From positions 10,087,501-10,151,500 of the forward strand of contig CATNEN010000003.1 of assembly GCA_950097015.1 (NCBI GenBank): DNA of 64,000 nt, given 5' to 3'. The stretch is from Macrostomum hystrix (lineage: Eukaryota > Platyhelminthes > Macrostomidae). The notes below the pieces were generated by a model, which had not been told where the DNA came from, searched no databases, and saw only the letters and a list, made by a program, of their open reading frames with translations. A program made the translations under genes and the position numbers. Positions 11,213-22,631 of the stretch are shown piece after piece (position 1 is the stretch's first letter; every line of letters starts with the position of its first letter).

Positions 11213-14200
11213 TCAGGAAACGGGCACTGGAACCTTAGGCAGGGTTGTGCGAGTAGGCACCGTAGGTGAATCAGCGGCATTCACATGCAGATTAGAGGGC
11301 TTTATGGCCACGTACAGTACCACACCGATGATGAGCAGCATGACGAACAGAATGAGCAATAGTAGGGCCCTGTTCTGTATAACCCGACGCATCATGCCGC
11401 CTAGGATGCGACTGCTGGAGCCTAAATCCTGATTAGTCGATCGCAGTTTATCCCTACTACGGGTCAGGGTCTCGCGTTGAGTAGCCAGATCGGCTAGGAT
11501 TTCACGGCCAACTCGTTCGGTTTCAATGACGCTCCCGATGCCTTCCTCCATGCGGCGACCGGTGCGCTCCAGGCGCTCGGTATTGTCCAGCAGGCGGGCA
11601 CGATACTCTGTGCTCACGTGCGGATCCTCGGAGCCTGCGGTTTCGGAGTCGATTAAAGTCAGTTGGACATTCGGAGCTCGTTTCTTAGAATGCTGTTTGT
11701 CATTTAGAGTCTTAAATTTGTGCATCAATTACATTCGTAGAAATTCCATTCAAAATCGTGATTCTTAGATTTTATAAATATTTCAGTTCTTAGAAACGCG
11801 ATTTACAATCTAGGCTCGTAAAATATTACTACGTTATTTCAGCTCTTAGAAATGCGCTATTTAAAACTAGATTCTCATAGATTCTTAGAAATTCGATTTA
11901 AAATCAAGATTCTAATGTACTACGTAATTTCTGCCTTTTTAAGTGCGGTTTTAAATAAAAAATCCTTAAAATTTACAGAAATTTAAACTTTTCTTAAAAT
12001 AATGAAACACGTTACTTTAGTTGCGAGAAATGCAATTATAAATTTAATTCTTAAAAATATACTACATCATTTGAGTTTTTTAATTGTGATTCTTAGAAGA
12101 TCTAGATTCTATGAAGCAGGCTATTCCGTTACTACGAGGCTGTCCCAAAAGTAGTGTTACTTTTGATAATATATTTTGTTCTGATGGTTCAAATACCGTG
12201 ATTTTGCACAGTCTTATAGCGGCAAGTCTCTTCTTTATATTTATTCAAATATTTTTTCTAACAGACTAAGGAAAGAGAAGTTATCAACGAAAAACTAACA
12301 GGACCTCAAACATAGACTTACAGTAAATCAACAAGCTATCGGAATGCTACGAAAGTGCTTTCGACTGAGGTCACTCTTTTAACCAAATTTTCTCAATTTC
12401 TCAATCCGCGACAAAGATATGTCTCTGGAAAAATCATAATGAAGTTATAATTTGAAAGTTGTCTCTGGAAAATATGGAATGAAATCTTCATCTCTCACTG
12501 GGACTTGGCTTCAGTACGAGAATTTTTTTTCTCATTTCTTTCTGTGCTAAAGATCATGGATGTGCATTCAAGTTTTTCCCAGAGGAGTGTGATTTACACC
12601 CTTTGGAAGACGGGGCACAGTGCAGCCGAGATTCATGGGCAACTTTCATCAGCTCATGGGTCTTGCGCGGTCAGTAAAATGACCATCTATCGTTGGATAG
12701 AACAGTTTCGAGCGGGAAGAACGGACCTTGCTGATCAGCTCAGGACAGGTCGCCCTCATGTTCGAGACTCTGACGTCCTGGCTGACACTATCCTGGATCT
12801 TCTTGATGAGGACGCACGAATGACGATCAGAGAGATTGCTGACAGGCTGAATAATCCGCGATCAACGGTTCATCGAAGTCTCTCCAGCATGGATTATGTG
12901 AAGCTGAGTGCTCGCTGGATTCCACGCCTTCTGACACCAGACCTGAAAGAGCAGCGGCAGCGAGTGTGCCAGGAGAATCTGGAGATCGTCAGGCAACATG
13001 GTGGATGGGAAACGTTTCGGCAAATCGTTGTTACTGGTGACGAGACGTGGGTGCCTCACTTCGATCCCCCCACCAAACAGGAGTCCAAGGTTTGGACAAT
13101 CAGGGGTTCAGACCCCCCTGTTAAGGCACGTCGAGAGCCTCACTGCAAAAAGGTGCTTCTGAATTTGTTCTTCGACAGAAATGGACCACTTACAATCGAA
13201 TTTCTTGAGCCAGGGAAGAGCATCAATGCCGAGTGCTATATTGCTTCCCTTGAAAAATTGAAGTTCGAAATCTGGAACAAGCGTCGGGTTGGAACCAAGC
13301 CCTTTCTTCTCCACCACGACAACGCCAGACCCCATACTGCACAGAAGACCTCCGAGGCTGTCAGCAGACTCAAGTTTCATATTTTGCCTCATCCACCGTA
13401 TTCGCCTGATCTGGCGCCAGCAGATTTCGCCTTATTTCCACTAATGAAGTCACATCTGCGAGGTAAAGTTCATGAGAACCGTGACAACCTCGAACAGGCA
13501 GTGCGGAATGTCCTGCTCCACAAAATTCCACGCGAGAGTTATGCCAACGCTATTGACGGTTTGTTCAGTCGGTGGCAAAAATGCCTTCAGCTCGGCGGTG
13601 ACTACGTTGAGAAGTCAAGCATTCCCACCGACGAGTGAAGAGGAGCGTTTCAATTGCTACGAGAAAACTTCATATTCGCAACCACTCAAATGTTGGTCAT
13701 TTTTGCTTGCTTGTTGATTTACTGTAAGTCTATGTTTGAGGTCCTGTTAGTTTTTCGTTGATAACTTCTCTTTCCTTAGTCTGTTAGAAAAAATATTTGA
13801 ATAAATATAAAGAAGAGACTTGCCGCTATAAGACTGTGCAAAATCACGGTATTTGAACCATCAGAACAAAATATATTATCAAAAGTAACACTACTTTTGG
13901 GACAGCCCTCGTCCCATTTTTATTATTTTAATTAAAAAAATAAGATTAAAATTTTAAATGGGTGTTGATTAATTTAGTTTCTGAAAAAAATAATTACGAT
14001 AAACATTTTATAATTTGGAAGCATTTTAAAAAGTTATATTCAAATTAAGAGTCTAAATAAGGGAATATAGATTGTGCGTGGGCTAAATTACCAGAAGTGG
14101 CGAATAGTTCGTCTCGCGTGCGTTGCCTCTGTGCCAAATCTCTGACCTGCCTAAAATCGGCCTCCAGTTTGCGCTGTTCAGCGGCGTAGCTCTGCAATCG

Positions 14201-14554
14201 AGTGCTGTACTTTTGTCTAACAGAAGGCGGCTGCGATCTGGTCTCCAATTCTAGCTGCTCTAAAGTTTCCCGAGCCTCAGCAAACAGACGCTCAGCTTGG
14301 CTCTCGGCTGATTGGCGTTCATCTGAAAGTTGATTTTTATAGATCAATTTAGACGAATTATTTAACGTCTATAAAACGCATTACTTGCCTACTTTTAGTA
14401 GAGCACTGTAGCTTTAAAATTTAAGTAGGCAAGAAAAAAGTTTAATACAATCAGACTTACCAGGATCATTTAGTCGAGAAATCTGATTTATTTTGCTAGT
14501 GATTTCAGCAATTGTTATGCCAAACTGCTGCTCGTAGGTCTCTAATAGAGACAT
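11213..14554 (-). CDS. VTI1A: VTI1-family Qb-SNARE (vesicle transport through interaction with t-SNAREs)
   Basis: Three coding exons on the minus strand: 14554-14461, 14322-14092 and 11634-11213. Both junctions keep phase 1 and give 248 residues. Exon 1 starts MSLLETYEQQF and contains AEITSKI, as in VTI1A. Exon 2 has the N-terminal three-helix part (LEQLELETRSQPPSVRQKYS). Exon 3 has the SNARE motif from LLDNTERLERTGRR to SSRILGGMMRRVIQNR, followed by a membrane segment of about 20 residues (LLLLILFVMLLIIGVVLYVAI). VTI1 proteins act as the Qb helix in trans-Golgi and endosomal fusion complexes. The central-layer position, in ATQRE, appears to be glutamine. About 30 residues follow the membrane segment, longer than the very short tail usual in the family. 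The exon 3 acceptor inside ACCGCAG was chosen because it alone keeps phase and matches family spacing. Intron 2 holds an intact mariner. VTI1B is a less likely match. Confidence 0.9.
12135..13913 (+). mobile_element. Mariner (DD34D) transposon with about 200-bp terminal inverted repeats
   Basis: The inverted repeats cover about 12135-12336 and 13709-13913. They begin CGAGGCTGTCCCAAAAGTAG on the left and CGAGGGCTGTCCC on the inverted right end. By eye they match base for base except for one G indel near the tip. Such long repeats are unusual for mariner. They enclose one intact transposase frame. The left end follows a TA, but the right flank reads TCCC, so the expected TA duplication is not seen on that side. 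The element lies in intron 2 of the VTI1 gene, in the opposite orientation. Intact ends and frame suggest a recent insertion. Confidence 0.92.
12556..13638 (+). CDS. Mariner transposase, intact, 360 residues
   Basis: The start is the ATG at 12556 (MDVHSSFSQRSVIY). The frame is open further upstream but only from a non-ATG codon. The N-terminal half has two helix-turn-helix regions (KMTIYRWIEQFRAG and MTIREIADRLNNPRSTVHRS) that would bind the inverted repeats. The catalytic triad is complete: D in VTGDETW, D in HHDNARPHTA, and the last D in YSPDLAPADFALF. Exactly 34 residues separate the second and third aspartates, the DD34D signature of mariner. Length is close to the family norm of about 350, and no frameshift or stop is seen. 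It would catalyse cut-and-paste transposition in the nucleus. Confidence 0.95.
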   Translation: MDVHSSFSQRSVIYTLWKTGHSAAEIHGQLSSAHGSCAVSKMTIYRWIEQFRAGRTDLADQLRTGRPHVRDSDVLADTILDLLDEDARMTIREIADRLNNPRSTVHRSLSSMDYVKLSARWIPRLLTPDLKEQRQRVCQENLEIVRQHGGWETFRQIVVTGDETWVPHFDPPTKQESKVWTIRGSDPPVKARREPHCKKVLLNLFFDRNGPLTIEFLEPGKSINAECYIASLEKLKFEIWNKRRVGTKPFLLHHDNARPHTAQKTSEAVSRLKFHILPHPPYSPDLAPADFALFPLMKSHLRGKVHENRDNLEQAVRNVLLHKIPRESYANAIDGLFSRWQKCLQLGGDYVEKSSIPTDE

Positions 14555-14582
14555 GCTGATTGAAATTTGTTCAAAAAGATCT

Positions 14583-16811
14583 GAAAAAAAAAGAATTTAA
14601 TTTCATAGCTCTACTAAGTAATATAACTGAGGAAGCCACATGAAAAGAGGTACCATAAAAGCTGTACAGACTATTATGGTTACTATTATGGTTAATACTG
14701 TTTAAATTTTTATTATGTACAAGTTTCTAACTACCCATGGTGTCTTTAAAATATCACTACAAACAATAGTAAAAAGCTTGATCTCATAAATCTTAATTAA
14801 AGCAACTACTGCTTTCAAAACATTAAAATCAGCATTTAGTCACAAATGTTATATATATATCTCATTGCAGAACTAAAAAATAATTTTTTTAACTAAAGCA
14901 AAAACAGAAGCAATTAGGAAATCCTTTTAAATAAATAATTATTTTAGAAAAGCAAACAAGCTGGTGAGCATGAGAAGATTTAAACATGTATCTTAGTCGA
15001 CCACAAGCTTCGCAACCTTACATACCATACTAAACAAAGAAAGAATCTAAAAGATGACAGTAGTGAAAGTGGCTAAAGCATCTTTTGAATCAAATGATGA
15101 TTGGTTTGTGGCATTAAACATGCACACACAAAACACAAACCAAAGCCATTAAAGAATATAGGCAGTTATTGCAATCTAGAAATTATTTATACTGAATAAA
15201 TTGTTATAGTATAGTCACCACCATAGAAACTCCTCTAGGTGACTCTAAAAAAGAGCCATGGATATGCCATGCAAGATTTGCTATTTCAAATTTGTACTAG
15301 ACCATATACAATAATTGTGTTCTTTACAATGTATTTTAAACAATTTACCTTGGTTTGGGCCCTAAAAAGGCATTGCATAACTAGTGAACAGAAAAACACA
15401 AGATATAATGATGAGACAAACAAGAGATAAGACAGGGTACAGGTGTTGGAAAAGGTTAGGGCCTAGTGACTAAAGGTTAGTGTGTTTTGCACAACTTTAA
15501 AAATGTAACTAACATCCTGATTAATTAGACAAAATTCATCGGCAAAAAATATTGCTACAATTATTTTCTCGATTTGTAGAAAGCTTCAAAACTACATAAC
15601 TATATTTAAAACAGTTTGCATGTGATGTGACTGAAACTAGAAATAAAAAATAGTTCGTAAGTAGGCCTACATTATATTTTACTACACTAGCTTCGTGAGT
15701 GGGTGTGAAGGCAGAAGTGTGAAGCATAAGGGAAGCAGAGTTCTGCTATATTTTATAGAAAAAATTTATAGAGTTTAGAAACATGATTCTAAAATTGATA
15801 CATTCCTCATTTTTGGATTACGACGATTAACTTATTTCAGCTTATCTGACCAGTTTAAACACTCGTAACTTCTCACTATAACAAAATAAATATATTGGTT
15901 GTGTCAACGTGTCATTATTCCTAATTATGGTGAGTTTATTCAATTAAAAAAAATCATTTTTAAGGTATATAAGTTTTCTATTATTTTAATTAAAAAATAA
16001 AACAAACAGTTAAATTTTGTTCCTTTTTAGACCCAACCACGGCGATGAGGGTAGTAGTTATGAGGGTAGTAACGCACTTACATTTTAGGTAACCTCTAAC
16101 TCAAGGTACACTATTAAATTACAAGTATATAAAAATATGTAAAAAATTAACTGTTCAATCACGCCATGGCCTGTCCTAGACTTAGACCTCAAAATTAAAT
16201 AAATAGATTTATGTTTATTCCTACTGTCTGTTTATTCCTACTATCTTTGTTCTGATTTCTTTTCTTCTAAATTAACTAAAATCTTAAATGGCAAAAGCAA
16301 AATTTTATCTTGTGTTCAGTTAGAGTAGACATTTTGCTAATTCTGGCGCAGTGCATGCATGTAGGTAAGCTTGGTCAAAAACAAAAACTAGTTATTGTTA
16401 TTGACATTGCAGCCATCTGAGCCATGTCTAGTTCCAGAACCTGAACCAAGGCTTAAGGGTAATGGGGCCATGGGCTGGGCATGGCAGCTATGTTCCTGTG
16501 TCCTTGGCATAAGTTATAAGTAAGCTATATATTTTTTGAAGGACAAAAATGGTAGTTAGAGGCCTCTGTCTCTATTTCAAAATTTCAGCAATAGGGGCCT
16601 ATCTATCTATTTAGGCCTATTGGCAAATCGCTAGGCCCTAGGCCTATTCAAATTGCTATAAATATGGCAATATTGTAGTGCTTCTTCTATATTTCACTTT
16701 CCTAGTAATTCAACTTCTCCTCTTTAGTAATGCATAATGCAAATGGTTGACCTAACCCTAACTTCCTTACTTATTGTTTGTAGTCACTTAAAGTGACCTA
16801 TACAATCATTA
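14583..16811. other. AT-rich intergenic DNA upstream of VTI1
   Basis: I see no coding exons with motif support, no tandem array and no element ends here. Short open frames (for example 15239-15430 and 15536-15727) have no recognisable features. Confidence 0.5.
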
Positions 16812-17459
16812 GGGTAATGTATCATCAACCGAACAAGAATATGCATTTTTTTAACTTCAAACCTAAGCTAGGCCTACAGATTTTCTATTTAGGATATCAT
16901 GATAAATCAAAAGCCAAGTTATAGAAAACTGTTTTGTCTTTCTAAATAGTATCTGCTTTTGCTATTTTGTCAAATAGAAAAAAGTTATTCATGTTTTTTT
17001 ATCTAAAACCAAACAATGATTTTCATGTATCTTCAAACCAAACAGAGAATTTGATGTTCAGTTTCAAAATTTGAGTGAGTGGTTTAATCTTATTTTAAGG
17101 AGTGATCTATCATGAATTATGTCATTTGAAAGAATTTTTCATGCTCTATAAATAACTACATTTATGGTAATTTAATTGGAAAGCAAGCACATACAATCTT
17201 AGTCTAAAGTACATGCTGAAAAAATGCTGTCAAAAAGTATGCTTTTGTGATAAAAATTCAACTGAAACATCCATATCTTTCTTTCCTTTTAATGCTTCAT
17301 TGCATGTCATGCCTTAGCTTGTAAATAATTTCATTGACATTCAAAATAGTTGTTCTGTGAAATACAATAGCTTGTTTCTGTCTTGCACAAGACCAAGGAA
17401 GGAGTCAAAATTCTTGTTTGGTTTTGAAGATACACTGTTCGGTTGATGATACATTACCC
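16812..17459. mobile_element. MITE-like element (648 bp) with TA target duplication
   Basis: The ends are inverted repeats of about 23 bp, GGGTAATGTATCATCAACCG on the left and its complement ending ATTACCC on the right. TA at 16810-16811 and TA at 17460-17461 flank them, the duplication expected for Tc1/mariner-type insertion. Sequences like TCTTCAAAACCAAACA recur near both ends as sub-terminal repeats. No transposase frame is present, so it would depend on a source elsewhere. Confidence 0.82.
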
Positions 17460-17461
17460 TA

Positions 17462-19195
17462 TACATTTATACTGCACCCCCTTTTGGGTAGATTGATTCA
17501 AACTACTGATAGGGGCCTAGTTTGGGTAGCGTGGCTCTTAACATGATAGTTCTGGCCTTCTCCCAGTAATGTTCTAGATATTAGATCTAGGGAATTCTGG
17601 AGACACTGCTCTCAGATGTTTCAGACACTGTCTTTAGTTAGATAGTGCCTAATTCAGGCTCTTTGGCCAGTCTGTACTCGGGCTTTTTCCTGGATCTGTT
17701 TTAACAGGTTCCACTCACTTAGAAATAAGTAAGGCTTTTTGTTTTTAAGTATGCTCACAAAGAGACTGAACTGTTTAAGCTCCAATTTAATGGCAGACCT
17801 AACATTTAGCTTCCTATATGAAAACCCCTCTGTATTCACACCAAAATCCTATTGAATACTCCCAGTATACTTTACTAGAGTACAACAAAGATTATGTATA
17901 GATATTTGTAGCATATAAAAGAATATATAAAAAAGTTTTGGCCAAAGAGGGCCCTTTACAGCAATATATTGCTTCAAACAGATTCAATGTTTTTTCTCGT
18001 GCCATGGTATTACAGTACTAGGCAGTGCTTTTAAGTTTAGCTCTAAATGTAAAACACTAAAAGTATCCAATTTTTGATTGTTATATAGCAAAGTCTGATA
18101 TTGACTAAAAATCAGTCCCCACCCCAAAAGCTATATTTCAAAGCACTGACTAGTACTGAATTGCCTAGTAATAAAGTTGCACTAGTAACAAAGTGCATGG
18201 CACTCACTACAAATATAGATATGTAAATATATTGATATATAGATATGTATTTGTCCTTCTTCACTTATGCACAAAATGTTCCTATCCCATTAGTACATTC
18301 AAATTTTATTCAAATTTTCAAATCTTATTAATATAATTTGCCTAAATATATTCATTGTTAGCTTTCCCTTTAGGAAGAATATTAGCAGCTGTGTTTAAGT
18401 AGCAAGGTACTTCTATGCATTCCAAGTGGCAAGACCTGTTAAAACTGTAGATACAGCTAGAGTAGGTTAGATACTGTGCTTTTATTCAAAAGTGAGAGAT
18501 AATGAAAGTCACTATGATTTTAGGAATTTTTCTTTTCCTAAAAAAATAATAATAAACATGTTAATAAATTTCATTATGCCAATTAAGCATTTTTCCCATA
18601 ATGGACATCATTCAGTGCTAAGTTTATAAATTTATTTTTTACAATAGTAATTCAGGAGCCAGTTGTTAAAAATCAATAAATGTACATATGTTTGGGTGAA
18701 AAAGCATGGTACATATCAAAATGGGCAGGCCTGTTTTTTGAGCAAGATAGAACAGTTAAAGCTGACAGTTAGCAACCCCATGGTCAGCTGATTGTTAAGA
18801 CTAGGTTGTTGGGCTGTGCTGAATATAGCATCTAATAGGCTTAGTTTGTTGTTATTCCTACAGAATTGTCATTTTGTATTTCCTATATAGGAAAAGTTCT
18901 GGTCACCAGAAGAATTCAATTTGTAAGCAACACCTACAGTGAGAGTTCGGGGCACACTGAATTTAAGATTGCTCACAAAATTTGAACATTTAGATTTACT
19001 TCTAGTGTTTTGTGTTTAAAATGGTTTTAAATGAAGCCCTTTAAGTAATTTACTGTCACGCACATATTGTGGGTTAGGGTTTTCACCTGTTTACACCCCA
19101 TTTTGGAGGCTAAAAGTAGAAATGATTTTACAGAATTTTTAACAAAAGCACATTTATTTAGTCAGACTCAGACTTCTATGAAAACTTTCAATTCC
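17462..19195. other. AT-rich intergenic DNA
   Basis: Nothing with coding or structural support is seen. One 61-codon minus-strand frame (17654-17839) is not recognisable. Confidence 0.45.
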
Positions 19196-19203
19196 TTAGT
19201 AAT

Positions 19204-19484
19204 CATACATGCGCAACACCCGGCCGACCCGGCCGAACCGGCTGGGTGAAACGAGGGCCAAGCAAGGTAAGTTGCAAAAACCAATCGACCAAGCGCAAAA
19301 AAATCAAAGGGTGGACCAAGGGACAAAAAAGGAAGGCGTGAAGAAAAGGAAAAAGGGGAGAGAAAAAGAGAGCAAATGAGAGCAAACTAAGTCGTAAATA
19401 GAGCAATGAAACAAACTAAGTCGCAAATGAGAGCAAAAACTAAGTCGCAAGGCCGGATAAGATTTGGGAGGTTGCGCATGTATG
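19204..19484. mobile_element. Small non-autonomous DNA transposon (281 bp) with 8-bp target duplication
   Basis: Terminal inverted repeats CATACATGCGCAAC (14 bp) are flanked by a perfect 8-bp direct repeat, TTAGTAAT, at 19196-19203 and 19485-19492. The interior is purine-rich with repeated AACTAAGTCGCAA and GAGAGCAAA motifs and GC-rich sub-ends (CCCGGCCGACCCGGCC). An 8-bp duplication fits hAT-like, P-like or Merlin-like insertion. The family is unresolved, and there is no transposase. Confidence 0.85.
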
Positions 19485-19742
19485 TTAGTAATATTATTAT
19501 TAATTAAGAAAATTTTGTTTATGACAACTCAAATTAATTGTGTAGTTATTTTACTAAGAATCACACAAAAGACTGCAGATTAAATATTCTTTGTGACACT
19601 TGACTAGTAATCAAGAGTAACACAGTATTGGTAATTGACTTTTTATGTGATTGTTACATTCCAGCGATCTTTCTCGTTTCTTTCAAAGCTCAGCAACTTA
19701 GTTTGATCAACTAGTTTGTCAATACTCAGATCACTTAAAGAG

Positions 19743-20648
19743 ATGGCAGCTACTGTGCCGCTAAACAAAGAGGCCAACGAGGCTCCACCGCCTGCCTACC
19801 CGGGTTTTAGCAACGATCAGCAGCAGCAGCTTCCACCAGTTGCTATGGTAGCTAAGTCTAATGTCTCTGGTAATTACGCGAATACTAATGGCCAGGCTGG
19901 TGACTTAGAATCAGGCGAAGGAGCCAACGCCAGCACTGAAGCATTCTTTGTTCGCGGCCTAGACGATAAGAACATTAGGCGCGGCTTTATACGCAAAGTC
20001 TACCTAATCTTGTTTGCCCAATTGTTGGTCACATTCACCGTTGTCATCATCTTCTCGGCTGTTAAGCCAGTGAGAGATTTCGCCCGCTCAAATCTATGGC
20101 TATTCCATGTGTCCTACGGAATCTTTATCATTATGTACTTTGCTTTGGTCTGCATCACTCCGTTGCGGCGCAAATTCCCAGGAAATTTTATTTCCCTAGC
20201 CATATTTACGGCTAGTTTGTCATTTATGACTGGCGTTATTGCCTCAAGCTATCAGACCAATACTGTGGCTGTGTGCCTTGGTGTCACGGCCGCTGTCTGC
20301 CTTGGCGTTACACTGTTTGCTGTGCAGACTCGCTACGACTTCACAATGTGCAGCGGAATGCTTGTCGGCCTATGCATGGTTGTGATGTTGTTTGGCATCT
20401 CCTGCCTGATCACATTCTGTGTATATCGCGGCGATCCCAACTTCTCGATGACGGCTAAGATTCTCGACTGCGTGTACGGCGGCCTACTGGCCCTAGTGTT
20501 CGTCCTTTTCTTGGTTTTCGACACCCAGCGCGTTGTTGGCGGACGCAAGCACAATCTCTCCGAAGAGGAGTATATCTTCGGCGCTATGGAGATCTATGTC
20601 GACGTTGTCTACATCTTTCTCATCCTACTGGGCTTCAGTCGTCAGTAG
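19743..20648 (+). CDS. TMBIM/Lifeguard family membrane protein, intronless copy
   Basis: This 301-residue protein starts at ATG 19743; the frame is open a little further upstream but without an ATG. A proline/glutamine-rich cytosolic N-terminus (PPPAYPGF, QQQQLPP) precedes FFVRGLDDKNIRRGFIRKVY, the signature before the first helix of Lifeguard/GRINA proteins. About seven membrane helices follow, with conserved RRKFPGN, FAVQTRYDFT, FDTQRVVGG and SEEEYIFGAMEIYVD. The family forms pH-sensitive Ca2+ leak channels in ER and Golgi membranes and restrains cell death. The coding region is uninterrupted, whereas the neighbouring paralogue is split by introns at TFV|D and QTK|I. It could therefore be a retrocopy or could have lost its introns, but it is not broken. 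A weak 3' splice site (ACTCAG at 19724-19729) lies 13 bases before the ATG. Confidence 0.92.
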   Translation: MAATVPLNKEANEAPPPAYPGFSNDQQQQLPPVAMVAKSNVSGNYANTNGQAGDLESGEGANASTEAFFVRGLDDKNIRRGFIRKVYLILFAQLLVTFTVVIIFSAVKPVRDFARSNLWLFHVSYGIFIIMYFALVCITPLRRKFPGNFISLAIFTASLSFMTGVIASSYQTNTVAVCLGVTAAVCLGVTLFAVQTRYDFTMCSGMLVGLCMVVMLFGISCLITFCVYRGDPNFSMTAKILDCVYGGLLALVFVLFLVFDTQRVVGGRKHNLSEEEYIFGAMEIYVDVVYIFLILLGFSRQ

Positions 20649-20726
20649 TTTAAAATACAATTCAATTTCAAAGCTTCAAAAACAAAATGAAAGAGAATAT
20701 AATACAAAAGAAACAAATCATTGATA

Positions 20727-20732
20727 AATAAA
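20727..20732 (+). terminator. Polyadenylation signal of the intronless TMBIM gene
   Basis: AATAAA lies 79 bases after the stop codon and is the first canonical signal downstream. Confidence 0.6.
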
Positions 20733-20913
20733 TGTAACTTAACTGAGAAGCTTAACGGAAACCGAAACGAATTTTATTTACAAATAATTAAAATTTTGCA
20801 TCGATTGTTCAATTAAAATAGAAATTTTGATTAAAAGAAAACTCTTAACTGATTGTTTTATCTGCGTCATCATATATTTTATGTTTGTGTTAAAAATTTG
20901 TTTAGCCTAGTAC

Positions 20914-21170
20914 CCTAGGATGTCGGATTCAAGACTCGGTCGTAGGTTCGATTCCTGACCAGCTGGAACAATGTGTCCTTTAGCAACGTAGTTCATAACA
21001 TTACTTGAGTTCATATTGGTGTTGAGCTGCGGTAATTGAAGACTAGGTTTGGCCCCAGTCCATGGACTGAACGGCTGTACGCAGCCTTTAGCTGTTGCTT
21101 TGCAATCGGCTGCACTTCTGGCCCAATTGGATTATGCTTAATCAATTGCAGTTACAAAATAATTAGTCAA
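20914..21170 (+). mobile_element. SINE family B copy (tRNA-derived)
   Basis: The copy has a B-box-like GTAGGTTCGATTCCTG, then TGGAACAATGTGTCC, then a body with CAGTCCATGGACTGAAC and GCTGTACGCAGCC. The same order occurs at 45955-46210 and, inverted, at 21538-21745. The tRNA-like head is diverged. Confidence 0.75.
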
Positions 21171-21537
21171 ACTTCTAAACGATAGATATATAGTCACTAA
21201 TGATATTTGATGTACGTTGAAAAAAGCGATATTACATAGTCAATTCGATGAGTAGTTAATAGCTGTTCTATACTAAACAGACCAAACATACATTATTCAC
21301 TATGTTGAGTTTACTTGTCTTGTGTACTATTCACCAATGAATTATTCAAGATTTACTTTTTTTCACCTGTCGGCCTGTCTTTTTGTGTTGCAAGCAATCT
21401 CGAATTGCGTTTTTTTGCATTGAGCCACTATTTTCTTAAGCATGTCTCACAAGAAGCAAAGTAGGCACTAATTTCGTCGTTTAATCAGACGATAGAAATC
21501 TGAAACCTACTGCATGGAACATCGAAATGGTTTGTAC

Positions 21538-21745
21538 AAGTATTCAGTCCATGGACTGGGTCGTGCCGCACCCACCCATATTTACGGCCCAGCTAAATAG
21601 CTGATTAAATTGAAATTCTACAGCTAGATATGCTTATGCTATAGAAAATTTAGTGTCTTGCTGAAGGACACATTTTTATTGGTGTCCTCAGATACGAACA
21701 CCGGACCTTTATGCATCTAACCACTAGGCAATGCTGTAGCTGTTA
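21538..21745 (-). mobile_element. SINE family B copy, inverted
   Basis: On the minus strand this reads a tRNA-like head (GCCTAGTGGTTAGATGCA, then GGTCCGGTGTTCGTATC), then GTGTCCTTCAGCAAGACAC, and ends at the shared core CAGTCCATGGACTG. It sits about 370 bp from a plus-strand copy of the same family. Confidence 0.7.
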
Positions 21746-22319
21746 CAAAACAGAAAAATATTTCGTGTTTTTTTATCCTTCAGAAGAATCGTTTTTACGT
21801 AGGAGTCAGTAGTTAGTATCCATTATGTTTGCATGCTATATTTCTGTCTCTGTTATCCCAGTGCGCTTTTTGTGTTACGTGGATTTTAATTGTATAAATG
21901 TTATATTCATATTAATGTCGATGTTTTAAACTAACAAAAATCTGTAAACCATTTTCGTTCTAAACTCAATCAGCTTGGAATTTTTGTCTGCAACACCTGA
22001 ATTTATGCTTCTAAATATTGCATTGATGTTATAATAGCATTCAATGTTGTAATCCACATTACCTAAACACAATCATCATCTAAATTAATTGACATAGGTT
22101 ATTTCGCGTTTTATTTATCTGCAGTAACGTTTGTCTGTTGATTTTAATTTGATTAATAACACTTTTCATGGTAATACTATATTCAGAAAAAGAAAAAAGA
22201 CAAATTTCATTTTTTCCCTAATGTCATTAATTTCTACTTGGCTTTTTCTTTTTTTGTACACACTGAGTGCCCAAAAATATTAACCCTGAGACTCCCAGTT
22301 GGTTCAATTTCTAACTCTG

Positions 22320-22545
22320 CACCTCATTGACTCACCCAGCACCTCATTGACTCACCCAGCACCTCATTGACTCACCCAGCAGCTTATCTACTCACCCAGT
22401 ACCTTATCTACTCACCCAGCACCTCATCTATTCACCCAGCACCTCATTTACTCACCCAGCACCTCATCAACTCACCCAGCACCTCATTTACTCACCCAGC
22501 AACTCATCTACTCACCCAGCACCCCACCAACTCACCCATTATTTC
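22320..22545. repeat. 20-bp minisatellite (CTCACCCAGCACCTCATTGA)
   Basis: About 11 imperfect units lie directly upstream of the first recognised exon of the second TMBIM gene, so probably within its first intron. Confidence 0.88.
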
Positions 22546-22631
22546 ATGCACTCTTCAAGAGCCTCAGTAAAAATTTATTCTTCAATCTTACTTTTTTACT
22601 CAAAAAATATGTATATATTTTTTTATTTTAG

